This document shows, piece by piece, positions 53,298 through 62,254 of a stretch of DNA of 64,000 nucleotides (positions within the stretch are counted from its first letter, which is position 1; every line of letters begins with the position of its first letter). The stretch is taken from the NCBI RefSeq assembly GCF_002368295.1, contig NZ_AP018248.1, positions 6,028,979 through 6,092,978 on the forward strand. The letters are read 5' to 3'. Source of the stretch: Tolypothrix tenuis PCC 7101 (lineage in GTDB: Bacteria > Cyanobacteriota > Cyanobacteriia > Cyanobacteriales > Nostocaceae). Position numbers and translations under genes: made by a program. The notes beneath the pieces were generated by a model. It had not been told where the DNA came from and ran no database searches. It worked only from the letters and a program-made list of their open reading frames with translations.

Positions 53298-54119
53298 TCA
53301 CTTCCCCAATTCCTGCGATCGCTCTGTGGCTGCTTTGACTGCTTCAATTAAGGCGGAGCGGAATGCGCCTTTTTCTAGTTGGGCGATGCCGGCAATTGTG
53401 GTACCACCGGGGCTGGTAACTCTATCTTTGAGTTCTGCGGGGTGCATTTTGCTCTCGTGTAAGAGTGTGGCGGTTCCGAGGACTGTTTGTAGGGCTAGTT
53501 GATTGGCGATCGCTCTGGGTAAACCGGCGGCTACTCCGCCATCTGCGAGTGCTTCTACCATCAAGGCTACGTAAGCCGGGCCGCTTCCGGATAGTCCTGT
53601 GACTGCATCCATTAAGTATTCTGAAACCTCTACCACTTCTCCCACTGCGGCAAATATTTGCTGGGCTATTTGGTGATGTTTGGCGTTGGTGTAAGCACCT
53701 GAGCAAATTGCTGTCATTCCTGCTCCGACTGTGGCGGGTGTATTGGGCATGGCTCTAATGACTGGCAATCTGGCAAATGCAGCTTCTAGCTGGCTTAAAG
53801 GCACACCTGCCAAAATAGAAATTAATAGGGGTGAGTGTTCAGTAATTTTCAGATCGATCATCTCTGCTACTTCTTGAGCGATCGCACTGAACACTTGCGG
53901 TTTCACTGCTAATAATACAACTTCCTGAGTTTGCTCTAAAATCAGGCGATTATCGGTAGTTACAGCCACGTTATATTGCTGTTTTAAAAAATTATGGCGC
54001 GCAGGTTGAGGTTCGCTAACTATAACTTCTGATGGTTGATAAATTTCACGCGCAATAAGGCGGGATAATAGCGCTTCTCCCATTACCCCGCCACCAATTA
54101 AACCAAATTTAATAGTCAT
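53298..54119 (-). CDS. proC: Pyrroline-5-carboxylate reductase
   Basis: Catalyses the last step of proline synthesis, NAD(P)H-dependent reduction of pyrroline-5-carboxylate. The 273 residues include the Rossmann motif GLIGGGVMGEALL, VKPQVF, RAMPNTPATVGAG and the C-terminal signature LKDRVTSPGGTTIAGI, in which the GSGPAY substrate-binding segment precedes. The length is normal and ATG 54119 is clear. It is the last gene of the pipX-pipY-sepF-proC series, an arrangement conserved in many cyanobacteria. Confidence 0.95.
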   Translation of the reverse strand: MTIKFGLIGGGVMGEALLSRLIAREIYQPSEVIVSEPQPARHNFLKQQYNVAVTTDNRLILEQTQEVVLLAVKPQVFSAIAQEVAEMIDLKITEHSPLLISILAGVPLSQLEAAFARLPVIRAMPNTPATVGAGMTAICSGAYTNAKHHQIAQQIFAAVGEVVEVSEYLMDAVTGLSGSGPAYVALMVEALADGGVAAGLPRAIANQLALQTVLGTATLLHESKMHPAELKDRVTSPGGTTIAGIAQLEKGAFRSALIEAVKAATERSQELGK

Positions 54120-54236
54120 TAATTAGTTCAATAACCAATAGTCAATACTTTTATTAGTCCAGAGTCCAGAGTCAAAAGTCAAAAAATTAATTCTTGACCC
54201 TTGACCCTTGACCCTTGACCCTTGACTACTTTACCT

Positions 54237-54827
54237 TTATTGTGCTGCCATCCGGTTAACTTCATTGCCCCATGCTGGAGTAGGAGTTGTTGTCCGAGGA
54301 CGTGCGGGTGGTTGTGGTACTTCGTGAATAACTCCGCCGTGAGTGCTAACTTGCACACAGCTGGGTGTAAACAAAAAGATACTTTCTCCAATACGTTCTT
54401 GATGTCCATCTAATGCGTATGTACCACCTGCTACAAAATCTACCGCCCGTTGTGCTTGGTCGGGGTCCATAATTGTTAAATTTAATACTACTGATTTGCG
54501 CTCACGCAAAGCTTGAATGGCTTGAGGCATTTCTTCAAATGTGCGTGGCTCAAGTACTAATACTTCCGAAATTCCGTTAATTGCTCCTGGCATACCTATC
54601 ACATTCCCCATTGATTTTGACCCTGTCGCTACGTCATTACCCATTGTAGGCATGGGTTCCCGCCAACGTCGATTTGGTGTGGCAGGTTCTTGGGGTGCCG
54701 GTTGGGCATTCTCTTCTTGATAGAGATTTTGGTAGCTTTCGGTTTCTGGTTCTTCTTCGTAGTATTCGTATTCTACTTGTTCATTTAGTCCAACAAAGTC
54801 TCTAAGTTTAGAAAATATATTGTTCAT
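54237..54827 (-). CDS. sepF: Cell-division protein SepF
   Basis: Septum-formation protein that binds FtsZ and membrane (Cdv2 in Synechococcus). The 196 residues have a short amphipathic N-terminus (NNIFSKLRDFVGL), an acidic Tyr-rich linker and the SepF core at about 85-165: VLEPRTFEEMPQAIQALRE, VVLNLTIMDPDQAQRAVDF, GGTYALDGHQERIGESIFLF. A Pro/Thr-rich tail follows. ATG 54827 is the start. It lies between proC and pipY on the same strand. Confidence 0.92.
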   Translation of the reverse strand: MNNIFSKLRDFVGLNEQVEYEYYEEEPETESYQNLYQEENAQPAPQEPATPNRRWREPMPTMGNDVATGSKSMGNVIGMPGAINGISEVLVLEPRTFEEMPQAIQALRERKSVVLNLTIMDPDQAQRAVDFVAGGTYALDGHQERIGESIFLFTPSCVQVSTHGGVIHEVPQPPARPRTTTPTPAWGNEVNRMAAQ

Positions 54828-54910
54828 TGTGTACGCTCCTGGTGCAATTTAGCTTTATTTTTACCTGACTATAAATCAATGTAGCTAGCTTTGATCGCTA
54901 CATGGATGCC

Positions 54911-55048
54911 TTATTCAGCAATTTTAGTACTAGCGGTAGTTTCTACTACAGGCTTAGGTGCAGAGCAGATGTTGTTGGTTGCATCTGCATGATTACCTAA
55001 ACGCGATAATGAGTCAAGATTATATACTAATGTTTCTCCGAATGAAAG
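54911..55048 (-). other. Open frame without start, possible gene remnant or small ORF
   Basis: In the 366-bp gap between sepF and pipY a minus-strand frame of 45 codons reads ...GETLVYNLDSLSRLGNHADA... to KIAE and a TAA stop. The composition looks protein-like rather than random, but there is no ATG, GTG or TTG in frame and a stop precedes it. It could be the tail of a decayed gene or chance. Confidence 0.25.
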
Positions 55049-55193
55049 TTAATTTCCACCCCATTTTTCGGAGATCAAGCTTGTGGCAAAACTATATCTT
55101 TTGTTACTTGTTGCAATATTCTCTTTGAGAAGCCTTCTCAAAAGCGGCTGAAAGCTTCTGATACCAATACCTACAGGTAATTGAATATTATTC

Positions 55194-55871
55194 TCACATT
55201 CTCTGGGTGCGATCGCCAAACAAGATGGTTCCTAACCTTACCATCGTTGCTCCTGCTTGTACGGCTAGGTGATAATCACCAGACATCCCCATCGACAAGT
55301 GCTGCATCTCAATGTGCGACCAGTTTTGATCCCTAATGGTTTTCGCTAGGTCGCGAGTAGTATTAAATACATTTAAAATTTCCGCTTCATTTAATCCTAA
55401 AGGCGGAATTGTCATTAAACCTTGAATATGTAAATTTTTATATTGATTAATTACGGATAAGTCATTTAAAAGTTGTGTTACATTCCAGCCGCCCTTGTTG
55501 GGATCGGGAAGAATTTTGACTTGCAGACAGACATTAGGAGTAACGGCCAATTGTTCTGCTATTTGATCCAAGCGCTGTGCTAACTGCAAATTATCGACAG
55601 AGTGAATCCAGGAAAATAGTTCTAGGGCTTTTTTGGCTTTGTTGCTTTGCAAATGCCCAATGAAGTGCCAGGTAATATCGCTTAAATCTTGTAATTCGGC
55701 TTGCTTTTTTGCGGCTTCTTGAATCCGGCTTTCGGCAAAATCGCGAATTCCGGCGGCGTATGCAGAGCGCATCATTGCCGCCGGCACTGTTTTGCTAACT
55801 GCAATCAAGCGTACTGAAGATGGTAGGGAGGAGCTAATTTTGGCAATGCGTTCGCCAATTGAACTAGTCAT
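55194..55871 (-). CDS. pipY: YggS/PROSC-family PLP-binding protein PipY
   Basis: A PLP-binding protein of 225 residues without known enzyme activity that controls pyridoxal-phosphate and amino/keto-acid homeostasis. Signatures are LIAVSKT with the PLP lysine, WHFIGHLQSNKAK, GLMTIPP and HLSMGMSGDYHLAVQAGATMVRLGTILFG (each a known YggS block). In cyanobacteria the gene is co-expressed with pipX. The order pipX-pipY is kept here on the minus strand, though separated by about 290 bp of repeat-containing DNA, which is wider than usual. Confidence 0.92.
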   Translation of the reverse strand: MTSSIGERIAKISSSLPSSVRLIAVSKTVPAAMMRSAYAAGIRDFAESRIQEAAKKQAELQDLSDITWHFIGHLQSNKAKKALELFSWIHSVDNLQLAQRLDQIAEQLAVTPNVCLQVKILPDPNKGGWNVTQLLNDLSVINQYKNLHIQGLMTIPPLGLNEAEILNVFNTTRDLAKTIRDQNWSHIEMQHLSMGMSGDYHLAVQAGATMVRLGTILFGDRTQRM

Positions 55872-56067
55872 ACAATTTTAGATTTTAGATCTGAGATTTT
55901 GGATTGGGAATTGCTGTCTGGTTGAGACTTGTGTGACTCCATCGCAATCATTTTTTAAATTGGATATCACTTCGCTGCGATCGCAATTCACAATTCACAA
56001 TCCAAAATTCAAAATTAACGATCCCCTACATTACAGCAGTTTCTAGGTCTAGCAAAGTGCTGGGTTG

Positions 56068-56120
56068 CACAGACGCGATTCATCGCGAGTTGCAGAGACG
56101 CGATTAATCGCGTCTGTACA
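56068..56120. repeat. Two GACGCGATT hairpin repeats between pipX and pipY
   Basis: Two adjacent members of the palindrome family: AGACGCGATTCATCGCGAGT and AGAGACGCGATTAATCGCGT. With CCAAAATTCAAAATT and CTCCCTGCTCC tandems they account for the enlarged pipX-pipY spacing. They may attenuate read-through into pipY. Confidence 0.6.
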
Positions 56121-56161
56121 AGAATGAAGATTAGCTCCCCTGCTCCCTGCTCCTCTGCTTC

Positions 56162-56440
56162 TTATTGGAATGTGCGTTGAAAAACACCGTGAAGCAGATC
56201 GTACTCCTGAGAATGCCCGGTGCGACGCAGAGTACGCAAGCGATTTTCCAACATCATTCTGGCTTCGGTGCGGCCTATGGGCTGAAATTTTATACCTTTG
56301 ATGTCATTTGTTACCAAAAAAAATAAACGTTGGGCATAAAGTGTAGTGAACAAATCCTGGGTCTCGTCAACCATACAGATTCTGTAAAGGAGACCCCAAG
56401 TTGGATGATTAATGTAAGTTTCTGAGTTTTCTGAATTCAT
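56162..56440 (-). CDS. pipX: PipX, NtcA coactivator and PII partner
   Basis: A protein of 92 residues very similar to Synechococcus PipX: TYINHPTWGLLYRICMV, then DLFTTLYAQRLFFLVTND, then PIGRTEARMMLENRLRTLRR and a C-terminal helix. It has a Tudor-like N-terminal domain that binds either 2-oxoglutarate-bound NtcA (activating nitrogen genes) or PII when ADP is high. ATG 56440 is the start. I found no clear GTA-N8-TAC NtcA site upstream. This gene is a strong marker of a cyanobacterium. Confidence 0.95.
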   Translation of the reverse strand: MNSENSETYINHPTWGLLYRICMVDETQDLFTTLYAQRLFFLVTNDIKGIKFQPIGRTEARMMLENRLRTLRRTGHSQEYDLLHGVFQRTFQ

Positions 56441-56960
56441 TTAGTGGTCAAGGTAAGCGTCTATTTTTTATATCTTTCCGCAGTTTTAGTACAAACATTC
56501 AGACGATGATACACCGCTTTCGTGAGAATATTTGTGCAAATTGACGCGAAATACAACAATGTTTGCTGTAGAGTGGTGTTTGCCAAGCCCTTGATCTAGT
56601 GTTTTAAAGGCAGTATTGAAGCTAGTAGCGCTACGCGAAACTCAAAATTAAGGCACCAAAAAGTTGATTAAATAAGCTTTTCGCTAATTTTGAGTTGCTA
56701 GTTTGGTGTTTGCGCTTGCTGTACTAGTAGGGGACAACAACAAGAGTAATGGCAAGTTCGCCTGGGAAACCTACATTTAGGTGCTATGTAGGGTAAGGCT
56801 CAGAAAATATCAGCCATTTTATCTCCTGTGAAGAACGACCAAGGGATACATCATGCAAGGTTTCTCAAGATAAAATTCAGCCCTTAGACTTCTGTGTGCA
56901 TCAACCTCTTTTAATGCTGCCACAATTTTCGCCTGTCGGCACACAATCGCCAAGGGTACA
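56441..56960. other. 520-bp intergenic region upstream of pipX
   Basis: No coding frame of note. A loose inverted repeat pairs ACTCAAAATTAAGGCACCAAA near 56639 with CTAATTTTGAGTTGCTAGTTTGGTG near 56694. Otherwise unstructured; the promoter of pipX must lie here. Confidence 0.45.
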
Positions 56961-58499
56961 CTATTGATGATTTAGCATATTCAGTGCTACCAATTGTGCC
57001 TGAGCTTTGTGCAGAGATTCATACCATTCTCGCTCAGGATCACTATCAGCGACAATACCTGCGCCAACTTGTCCCCAAACGATGTTGAGTTGTGAGTGCT
57101 GAGTGGGAGAGACGCGATCAATCGCCTCTGTACAAGAGTTGGGAGTGGGAGAGACGCGATGAATCGCGTCTGTACAAGAGTTGGAAGTGCTGATCCCCTG
57201 TTCCCCTGGAGCTGGAGCTAGTAACAGGGTGCGGATTAAAATATTTAAGTCTAAGTTGCCTCGCCAATCTAAATAACCGCAGGAACCGTAGAATAAACTG
57301 CGCCGGACTGGTTCTAGTTCTTCAATAATTTCCATGCAACGAACTTTGGGACACCCTGTAATTGTGCCACCAGGGAAGAGGGCGCGAATTAAATCGATGG
57401 CGGTGCGATCGCTTTTTAAGTGGCCTTTAACATTACTAACAAGATGCATCACGTGGCTATAGCGCTCAATTGTTAGCAATTCATCAACACACACAGTCCC
57501 CCATTCACAAACTCGCCCTAAATCGTTGCGTTCCAAATCCACCAGCATGATGTGTTCGGCGCGTTCTTTGGTGTTACTGAGCAATTCTTGTGCAAGCTGA
57601 ATGTCTTGTTCTGGCGTGATCCCCCGCGATCGCGTCCCGGCGATTGGTCGAGTTTCGGCTTGGCCGTTTTGCAATAATACTAGCCTTTCTGGGGAACAGC
57701 TCATCACTTCTCCCCAAGGTGTTTGCCAATAGCTAGCGAAAGGAGAAGGATTAATTCGTTGCAATGTTTGGTAAATTGACCAACCAGAAGCGGTTGTAGT
57801 GGCTTCAAATCGCAATGACAGATTTGCTTGAAAAATGTCTCCCGCCTGAATATATTTTTTCGCCTGGTTAACTGCTGTCTCGTAATCTGATTGCGATGTG
57901 TGGAAGCGAGGAGAAATAGGGTAATTTGGAATTTTGCGATTGTTTTCTAAGACTTCCTGATGGAGAATTGCGGCTTTTTTAGCTAATTTTTCCTGTAAAT
58001 CATCCAATTTACTCTCATCGCTAGCCGCTAGCCAAAGAGTTTGTTCGGCGTGATCCAAAATGGCAAAACAATCTGGTTCATACCAAAAAGCTACAGGAAA
58101 CGGCAAGCGATCGCATTTATTTTGCGGTAGTTGTTCAATTTCCCAGGCTATGTCATAACCCAACCATCCCAGCCAGCCACCAGTGAAGGGGAGGTGAGGG
58201 GGGGATGAGGGGGAAATTATTTGTTGTCCGATTCCTCTGTTTTCTAGTAAATCGGATAAAAAGGGTAGAACTTTTCCTAGTGCGGGTGTCCACATTTGGG
58301 GGACACCATTGATAATGCGAGGTGCGCCTGCACAAATAGAATAGCGATTGAGTTGGGGATGGTTTTTTGGAGTGGGGTAGGTGCTTTCTAGTAGGGTGGC
58401 GATTTCAGATTGATGAGTGGGGCGAAATAGAGCCGCGAATACTTCGGAACCAGTACGATTTTCTAAAGGAAGCGATCGCCAATACCAAGGGTGGGTCAT
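56961..58499 (-). CDS. Anthranilate synthase / aminodeoxychorismate synthase component I
   Basis: A chorismate-binding enzyme of 512 residues. It carries PIAGTRSRG, LVDLERNDLGRVC, FPGGTITGCPKVRCMEII and VGAGIVADSDPE, the family's active-site blocks. The PIAGT form resembles anthranilate synthase (TrpE), while GGTITGCPK and the single-gene setting resemble PabB; a folate role is therefore possible and I leave the symbol blank. Two palindromic repeats have entered the gene at 57107-57185 and encode NSCTDAIHRVSPT and NSCTEAIDRVSPT before the conserved VGAGIV block. SPSSPPHLP near residue 97 is also repeat-like. The frame remains open, so the enzyme may tolerate them. Confidence 0.85.
   Translation of the reverse strand: MTHPWYWRSLPLENRTGSEVFAALFRPTHQSEIATLLESTYPTPKNHPQLNRYSICAGAPRIINGVPQMWTPALGKVLPFLSDLLENRGIGQQIISPSSPPHLPFTGGWLGWLGYDIAWEIEQLPQNKCDRLPFPVAFWYEPDCFAILDHAEQTLWLAASDESKLDDLQEKLAKKAAILHQEVLENNRKIPNYPISPRFHTSQSDYETAVNQAKKYIQAGDIFQANLSLRFEATTTASGWSIYQTLQRINPSPFASYWQTPWGEVMSCSPERLVLLQNGQAETRPIAGTRSRGITPEQDIQLAQELLSNTKERAEHIMLVDLERNDLGRVCEWGTVCVDELLTIERYSHVMHLVSNVKGHLKSDRTAIDLIRALFPGGTITGCPKVRCMEIIEELEPVRRSLFYGSCGYLDWRGNLDLNILIRTLLLAPAPGEQGISTSNSCTDAIHRVSPTPNSCTEAIDRVSPTQHSQLNIVWGQVGAGIVADSDPEREWYESLHKAQAQLVALNMLNHQ
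57107..57185. repeat. Two palindromic repeats inside a coding sequence
   Basis: Two members of the GAGACGCGAT...ATCGCGTCTGTA family lie within the chorismate-synthase-like gene, each followed by CAAGAGTT. The array adds in-frame residues without a stop. The same hairpin is intergenic at 20786, 43960 and 56068. Confidence 0.75.
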
Positions 58500-58689
58500 A
58501 ATTACTAATTCGTAATTCGTAATTCGTAATTAACAAAGGGTTAGAGGTTGTCGGAGTTGAGATTCCGTCCATCATCGCGGCTGTTTCGCAATCGCTGTCT
58601 GAAACATTATCTTGAATTTTGCAAAATTCACAATCTTTAGGGAATTTCAGCAATTCAATTATCCAATTTTGAGAGCTAAGAGAATCTCA

Positions 58690-58738
58690 TAATTTTCTTC
58701 CTCTGCTTCCTCTGCTTCCTCTGCTTCCTCTGCTTACA
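58690..58738. repeat. CTTCCTCTG nine-base tandem repeat
   Basis: Four to five perfect units of CTTCCTCTG just downstream of the ECF transporter gene on the minus strand. The rest of the 250-bp gap contains an AATTCGT tandem at 58508-58530 and no gene. Confidence 0.7.
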
Positions 58739-58748
58739 CAGCGGAGTA

Positions 58749-59675
58749 TTAAACTTGTATACCAAGTAATAGTCGCACGCCCCAAAATAAGCTTAAAATT
58801 GCGATCGCTAGCCAGTCCCACCTTTTTAAGCGTAGGTCATGCCACAATACGCGATGCTCGTTAGGGCTGGTAAAACCGCGCACCGTCATTGCGCTGGCCA
58901 TTTGTTCGGCACGGAGTAGCAAATTTTCTAATAATCGCTCTGCTATAATCATCCAAACTTTGACTGCGCCTTTGATTCCTAGCTTTTTCCAATTAATCGC
59001 CCTAGTCATTACCGATCGCACTAAATTCTGCACTTCTTCTAAGACTAGAGGAATAAATCGCAAAGATAAAGTTAAAGTTAAAGCTACTTCTGTTACAGGT
59101 AACTTCAGCCGCCTTAGTGGTTGCATTAAGCTTTCTAAACCTGCTGTGATTTCTTCTGGTGCTGTGGTTAGCAGATACAAGTTAGTACTATAAATTACGG
59201 TAAATAAAATCGTACTTAGGCGCACCGCTAAATCTAAAGAACGGCGATTGACTTTGACTGGCCCTTGGTGAAATATCACATATTTATATTCTTTATTGCC
59301 AAATTCTGCTTTTTCATCAACATTTGGCGGTTTGGCAGTGGATGGCTGAGTTAAAATTTGCTCGTTGGCTGGGAGGCGGGGCTGATAATTTACGCCTAAA
59401 CCATCGGGGCTGATCGCGGCAATTAATAACACCAGAACCGACAATAGTAATAACCAGCCCATTTGCTGCTGCCATACTCTTTTAGGAATTCTGGCAGTGA
59501 GAGTCACAAAAATCAATACTATGACCAGCAGTACCCGCCATTCGATCGGGGCAAATAAGTAACTGGTGAGTAAACTCATCAACCAAGCAAACTTGACGCG
59601 GGGATCAATTCTATGCAGCCAAGTTTGAGGTTCTTCTAAATAAAGTCCCAGAGGTAGCGATCGCAGTAAATCCAT
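58749..59675 (-). CDS. ECF transporter T component (CbiQ-like)
   Basis: A transmembrane coupling protein of 308 residues of the EcfT/CbiQ family, which links substrate-binding S components to ATPases for vitamin or metal uptake. The N-terminal LHRIDPRVKFAWLM and the coupling motif AEQMASAMTVRGF (Ala-Arg-Gly) are typical. A polar insertion (about 120-165) in the loop is cyanobacterial-looking. No S component or ATPase is encoded nearby, so the substrate cannot be assigned. It lies between the chorismate-using synthase and der. Confidence 0.85.
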   Translation of the reverse strand: MDLLRSLPLGLYLEEPQTWLHRIDPRVKFAWLMSLLTSYLFAPIEWRVLLVIVLIFVTLTARIPKRVWQQQMGWLLLLSVLVLLIAAISPDGLGVNYQPRLPANEQILTQPSTAKPPNVDEKAEFGNKEYKYVIFHQGPVKVNRRSLDLAVRLSTILFTVIYSTNLYLLTTAPEEITAGLESLMQPLRRLKLPVTEVALTLTLSLRFIPLVLEEVQNLVRSVMTRAINWKKLGIKGAVKVWMIIAERLLENLLLRAEQMASAMTVRGFTSPNEHRVLWHDLRLKRWDWLAIAILSLFWGVRLLLGIQV

Positions 59676-59903
59676 GTGGCAATTTTAGATTTTAGATTTG
59701 GATTTTGGATTATTAGGTCTGTCGTAGGTATAAGCTTCTGATTGTTAGTTAGTCCACTCCAGTCTAAAGTTCCAAATCCTAAATCTCAAATTTTTAGGGA
59801 CTTCGAGAAAATAAATTATCCAATTTACTCAAATAATATTCTTCCCCCTGCCCCCTGCCCCTCTGCCAAGACAGCAATAGGCTATTTTTCTAGTTGGAAG
59901 CCC

Positions 59904-61265
59904 CTAAACGCGGGTAGCACGATTGATACTAGCAACTTCTGCATCACGGACTTTCTTACTGCGCCACAATAAACGAATGGGAGTGCCTTTAAATCCTAGT
60001 TGTTGGCGGAATTGTCTTTCGATGTAGCGGCGGTAGTTTTCGTTAAAGCGTTTTGCATCGTTAACGAACAGTGCGATCGTGGGTGGTTGGCTACTGACTT
60101 GAGTACCGTAATAAATTCTACCTTGTCGCCCACCGCGTGAGGTTGGTGGTGAATGCCAACTTACTGCATCTTCTAAAACTTCGTTAATTACAGATGTGCT
60201 GACACGGCGTTTGTGTGATTCCGCCGCTTGATTGACTAATTCTAAAATTTTCTCGACGCGCTGTCCTGTGACGGCACTGACAAATATTGTGTCTGCCCAT
60301 TCAGTGAAATGCAACCGGGATTGCATAGTCTTTTCATAGTCATAAATGGTGTAGGAATCTTTTTCCACAGCATCCCATTTATTAACTACAACTACACAAG
60401 CTCTACCTTCATCAATAATTCGTCCTGCTAATTTTTGGTCTTGTTCGGTAACTCCGTCTAAAGCGTCGATTACCATTAACACTACATCGGCGCGACGAAT
60501 TGCTTTAAAAGCACGGTTAATACTAAAGAATTCTGTGCCGTATTCGATGCTTTTCTTTTTGCGAATCCCAGCAGTATCAATCAAGCGATAGGTTTGTCCA
60601 TCCCGCTCAAACATGGTATCAATCGCATCGCGGGTTGTACCAGAAATGGGACTGACGATCGCTCTTTCTTCTCCCACAAAAGCGTTTAATAAACTAGATT
60701 TACCAACGTTGGGGCGACCAATAATTGCTACTTTAATTTCATTAGTTTCCGGTACATCTGTCACCTGGGGAACGTGCTTAATTAACTCATCCAGCAATTC
60801 GCCTGTACCACTACCATGAATTGCCGAAATTGGGTAAGGTTCACCTAAGCCTAATTGCCAAAATTCTGCAGCTTGGATTAATCCTTGATCGGGGGATTCA
60901 CATTTATTAACAGCCAACAGTACAGGTACAGGGTGTTGACGTAACCACTCTGCAATTTCTTCATCAGCGTGAGAAGGCCCAGTTTGCCCATCAACCACAA
61001 AGATAGCCGCACTCGCTTCGGCTAGAGCTGTCATTGCTTGTTGGCGAATCAGTGGTAAAAATTCCGTGTCATCATTAAAAACCAAGCCACCTGTATCGAC
61101 AACCAAAAATTCGCGATCGTTCCAATAAGATGGCATATAAGTGCGATCGCGCGTTACTCCTGGTTCATCATGGACTATCGCCGTTTGTTCCCCGGCGAGA
61201 CGATTAACCAGGGTAGATTTGCCCACATTGGGGCGACCGATAATTGCAACAATTGGCAGTGCCAT
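59904..61265 (-). CDS. der: Ribosome-assembly GTPase Der (EngA)
   Basis: A double-GTPase of 453 residues needed for 50S subunit maturation. Two G domains are seen: GRPNVGKST with DTGG and NKCE (about 10-170), and GRPNVGKSS with DTAGI and NKWD (about 185-355). A KH-like C-terminal domain with the FKGTPIRLLWR signature follows. It starts at ATG 61265 and is the upstream end of the minus-strand housekeeping run ending at proC or the helicase gene. Confidence 0.95.
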   Translation of the reverse strand: MALPIVAIIGRPNVGKSTLVNRLAGEQTAIVHDEPGVTRDRTYMPSYWNDREFLVVDTGGLVFNDDTEFLPLIRQQAMTALAEASAAIFVVDGQTGPSHADEEIAEWLRQHPVPVLLAVNKCESPDQGLIQAAEFWQLGLGEPYPISAIHGSGTGELLDELIKHVPQVTDVPETNEIKVAIIGRPNVGKSSLLNAFVGEERAIVSPISGTTRDAIDTMFERDGQTYRLIDTAGIRKKKSIEYGTEFFSINRAFKAIRRADVVLMVIDALDGVTEQDQKLAGRIIDEGRACVVVVNKWDAVEKDSYTIYDYEKTMQSRLHFTEWADTIFVSAVTGQRVEKILELVNQAAESHKRRVSTSVINEVLEDAVSWHSPPTSRGGRQGRIYYGTQVSSQPPTIALFVNDAKRFNENYRRYIERQFRQQLGFKGTPIRLLWRSKKVRDAEVASINRATRV

Positions 61266-61463
61266 AAAACCAGGATTAAGTAAGAGACGTAATATATCAC
61301 GTTTTTACATTTTAGCTACTTTAAGTCTTGATTTAATTGCTTGTGTCAATGATTGCGTAATTTTCTTGTTAATCCACAATTCAGTCTGAAACTCATTAGC
61401 TAATAGCAAGGCTTTGATAGCTGGGGATAACTGCGATCGCCAAGAGACGTGAGAAAGAATTTA

Positions 61464-61549
61464 AATGTAGGGTGTGTTGTCGCGCAGCGCAACGCACCGA
61501 CGCATTATCAACAACAAGGTGCGTTAGCCTACGGCATAACACACCCTAC
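61464..61549. mobile_element. MITE-like repeat R6, complete copy
   Basis: A copy of about 86 bp that begins TGTAGGGTGTGTTGTCGCGC and ends TACGGCATAACACACCCTAC, the ends being inverted repeats (GTAGGGTGTGTT / AACACACCCTAC). It is the reverse of the copy at 28508-28587 at the end of the caspase-GUN4 gene. It lies in the 298-bp gap between der and xisI. Confidence 0.75.
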
Positions 61550-61563
61550 GAACTATGCTAAAA

Positions 61564-61902
61564 CTATGCCACCGCAAAACCTGTATGTTGCCTGATTTTA
61601 GGATGGCGAAAACCCAGAACTATATCTTCTTTAGGAACTCCTGCTGCTAGCAAATCACTAGCTACGCCTTCTTCGGTGTCATCCCATTGAATCCAAATTT
61701 TTTCATCAATTAAACTTAAATGTATGGGTGTTGCATGAAGATATTTGTCACCACTCCAACCTATATCTAAAACTAAATATTGTCGCCGTTCATCATCAAA
61801 TAAAACTTGAGAAGCATATCCATCGCCTAGCGCTGTTCGATAATCGGCATGATTCTGGAGTACGCTTTGAATAATGTTTTGGTATTTTAATTTGGTATCC
61901 AT
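61564..61902 (-). CDS. xisI: XisI-family protein (fdxN excision controlling factor-like)
   Basis: A protein of 112 residues similar to XisI, one of the factors needed for excision of the fdxN element in heterocysts. The family blocks are KYQNIIQSVLQNHADY, YLVLDIGWSGDKYLHATPIH, WIQWDDTEEGVASDLLAAGV and KEDIVLGFRHPKIR. XisH is normally encoded just upstream, but none is present, so this is an orphan copy. Many such orphans exist in cyanobacteria and their role is unknown. A broken relative lies at 63366-63728. Confidence 0.88.
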   Translation of the reverse strand: MDTKLKYQNIIQSVLQNHADYRTALGDGYASQVLFDDERRQYLVLDIGWSGDKYLHATPIHLSLIDEKIWIQWDDTEEGVASDLLAAGVPKEDIVLGFRHPKIRQHTGFAVA

Positions 61903-62254
61903 TGCACATAAAAGAGCGATCGCCCTGTTTCAATAGCCAGTTGTTGGCAATTGCTTGTCCAGATTATAGCGATCGCTCCCGAAGCCTGTCCACAGCCAAG
62001 AGAAACGACGTAGGCGGAGCCTTCCTGCAGGGTAGCAATCGCAAAAACCACGGGATTATGTGATTACCTCGCTGCGCTCGTAATGACAATTTCAGGGGTC
62101 TATAACGCCTGAAACCCTTACAGATAGTACTTGTGTGTACACCGTAGCCTTGGAAAGGGGAGGGAACTAGATTTTGGTATTCTACACAAGCAAAGAGGCA
62201 AATATTCTCAATTTACCTCTTCGCTGGCTAATGCAAGTAATTGCAAATTTTCAA
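61903..62254. other. Repeat-scarred intergenic region, no gene
   Basis: Contains GACGTAGGCGGAGCCTTCCT near 62005 and CCTCGCTGCGCTCGTAATGA near 62068, both common intergenic palindromes in this genome type. No xisH and no other reading frame is visible. Confidence 0.5.

Noticed and set aside
53072..53347. Minus-strand frame rich in Gly-Ala-Gly-Ser upstream of the helicase
   Set aside because: It is translated low-complexity CTCCCTGC repeat and overlaps both neighbouring real genes.
56441..56960. NtcA-binding site (GTA-N8-TAC) upstream of pipX
   Set aside because: No match with correct spacing was found on reading the region.
61903..62254. xisH expected upstream of xisI
   Set aside because: Only repeat-like DNA is present; no XisH-like frame.
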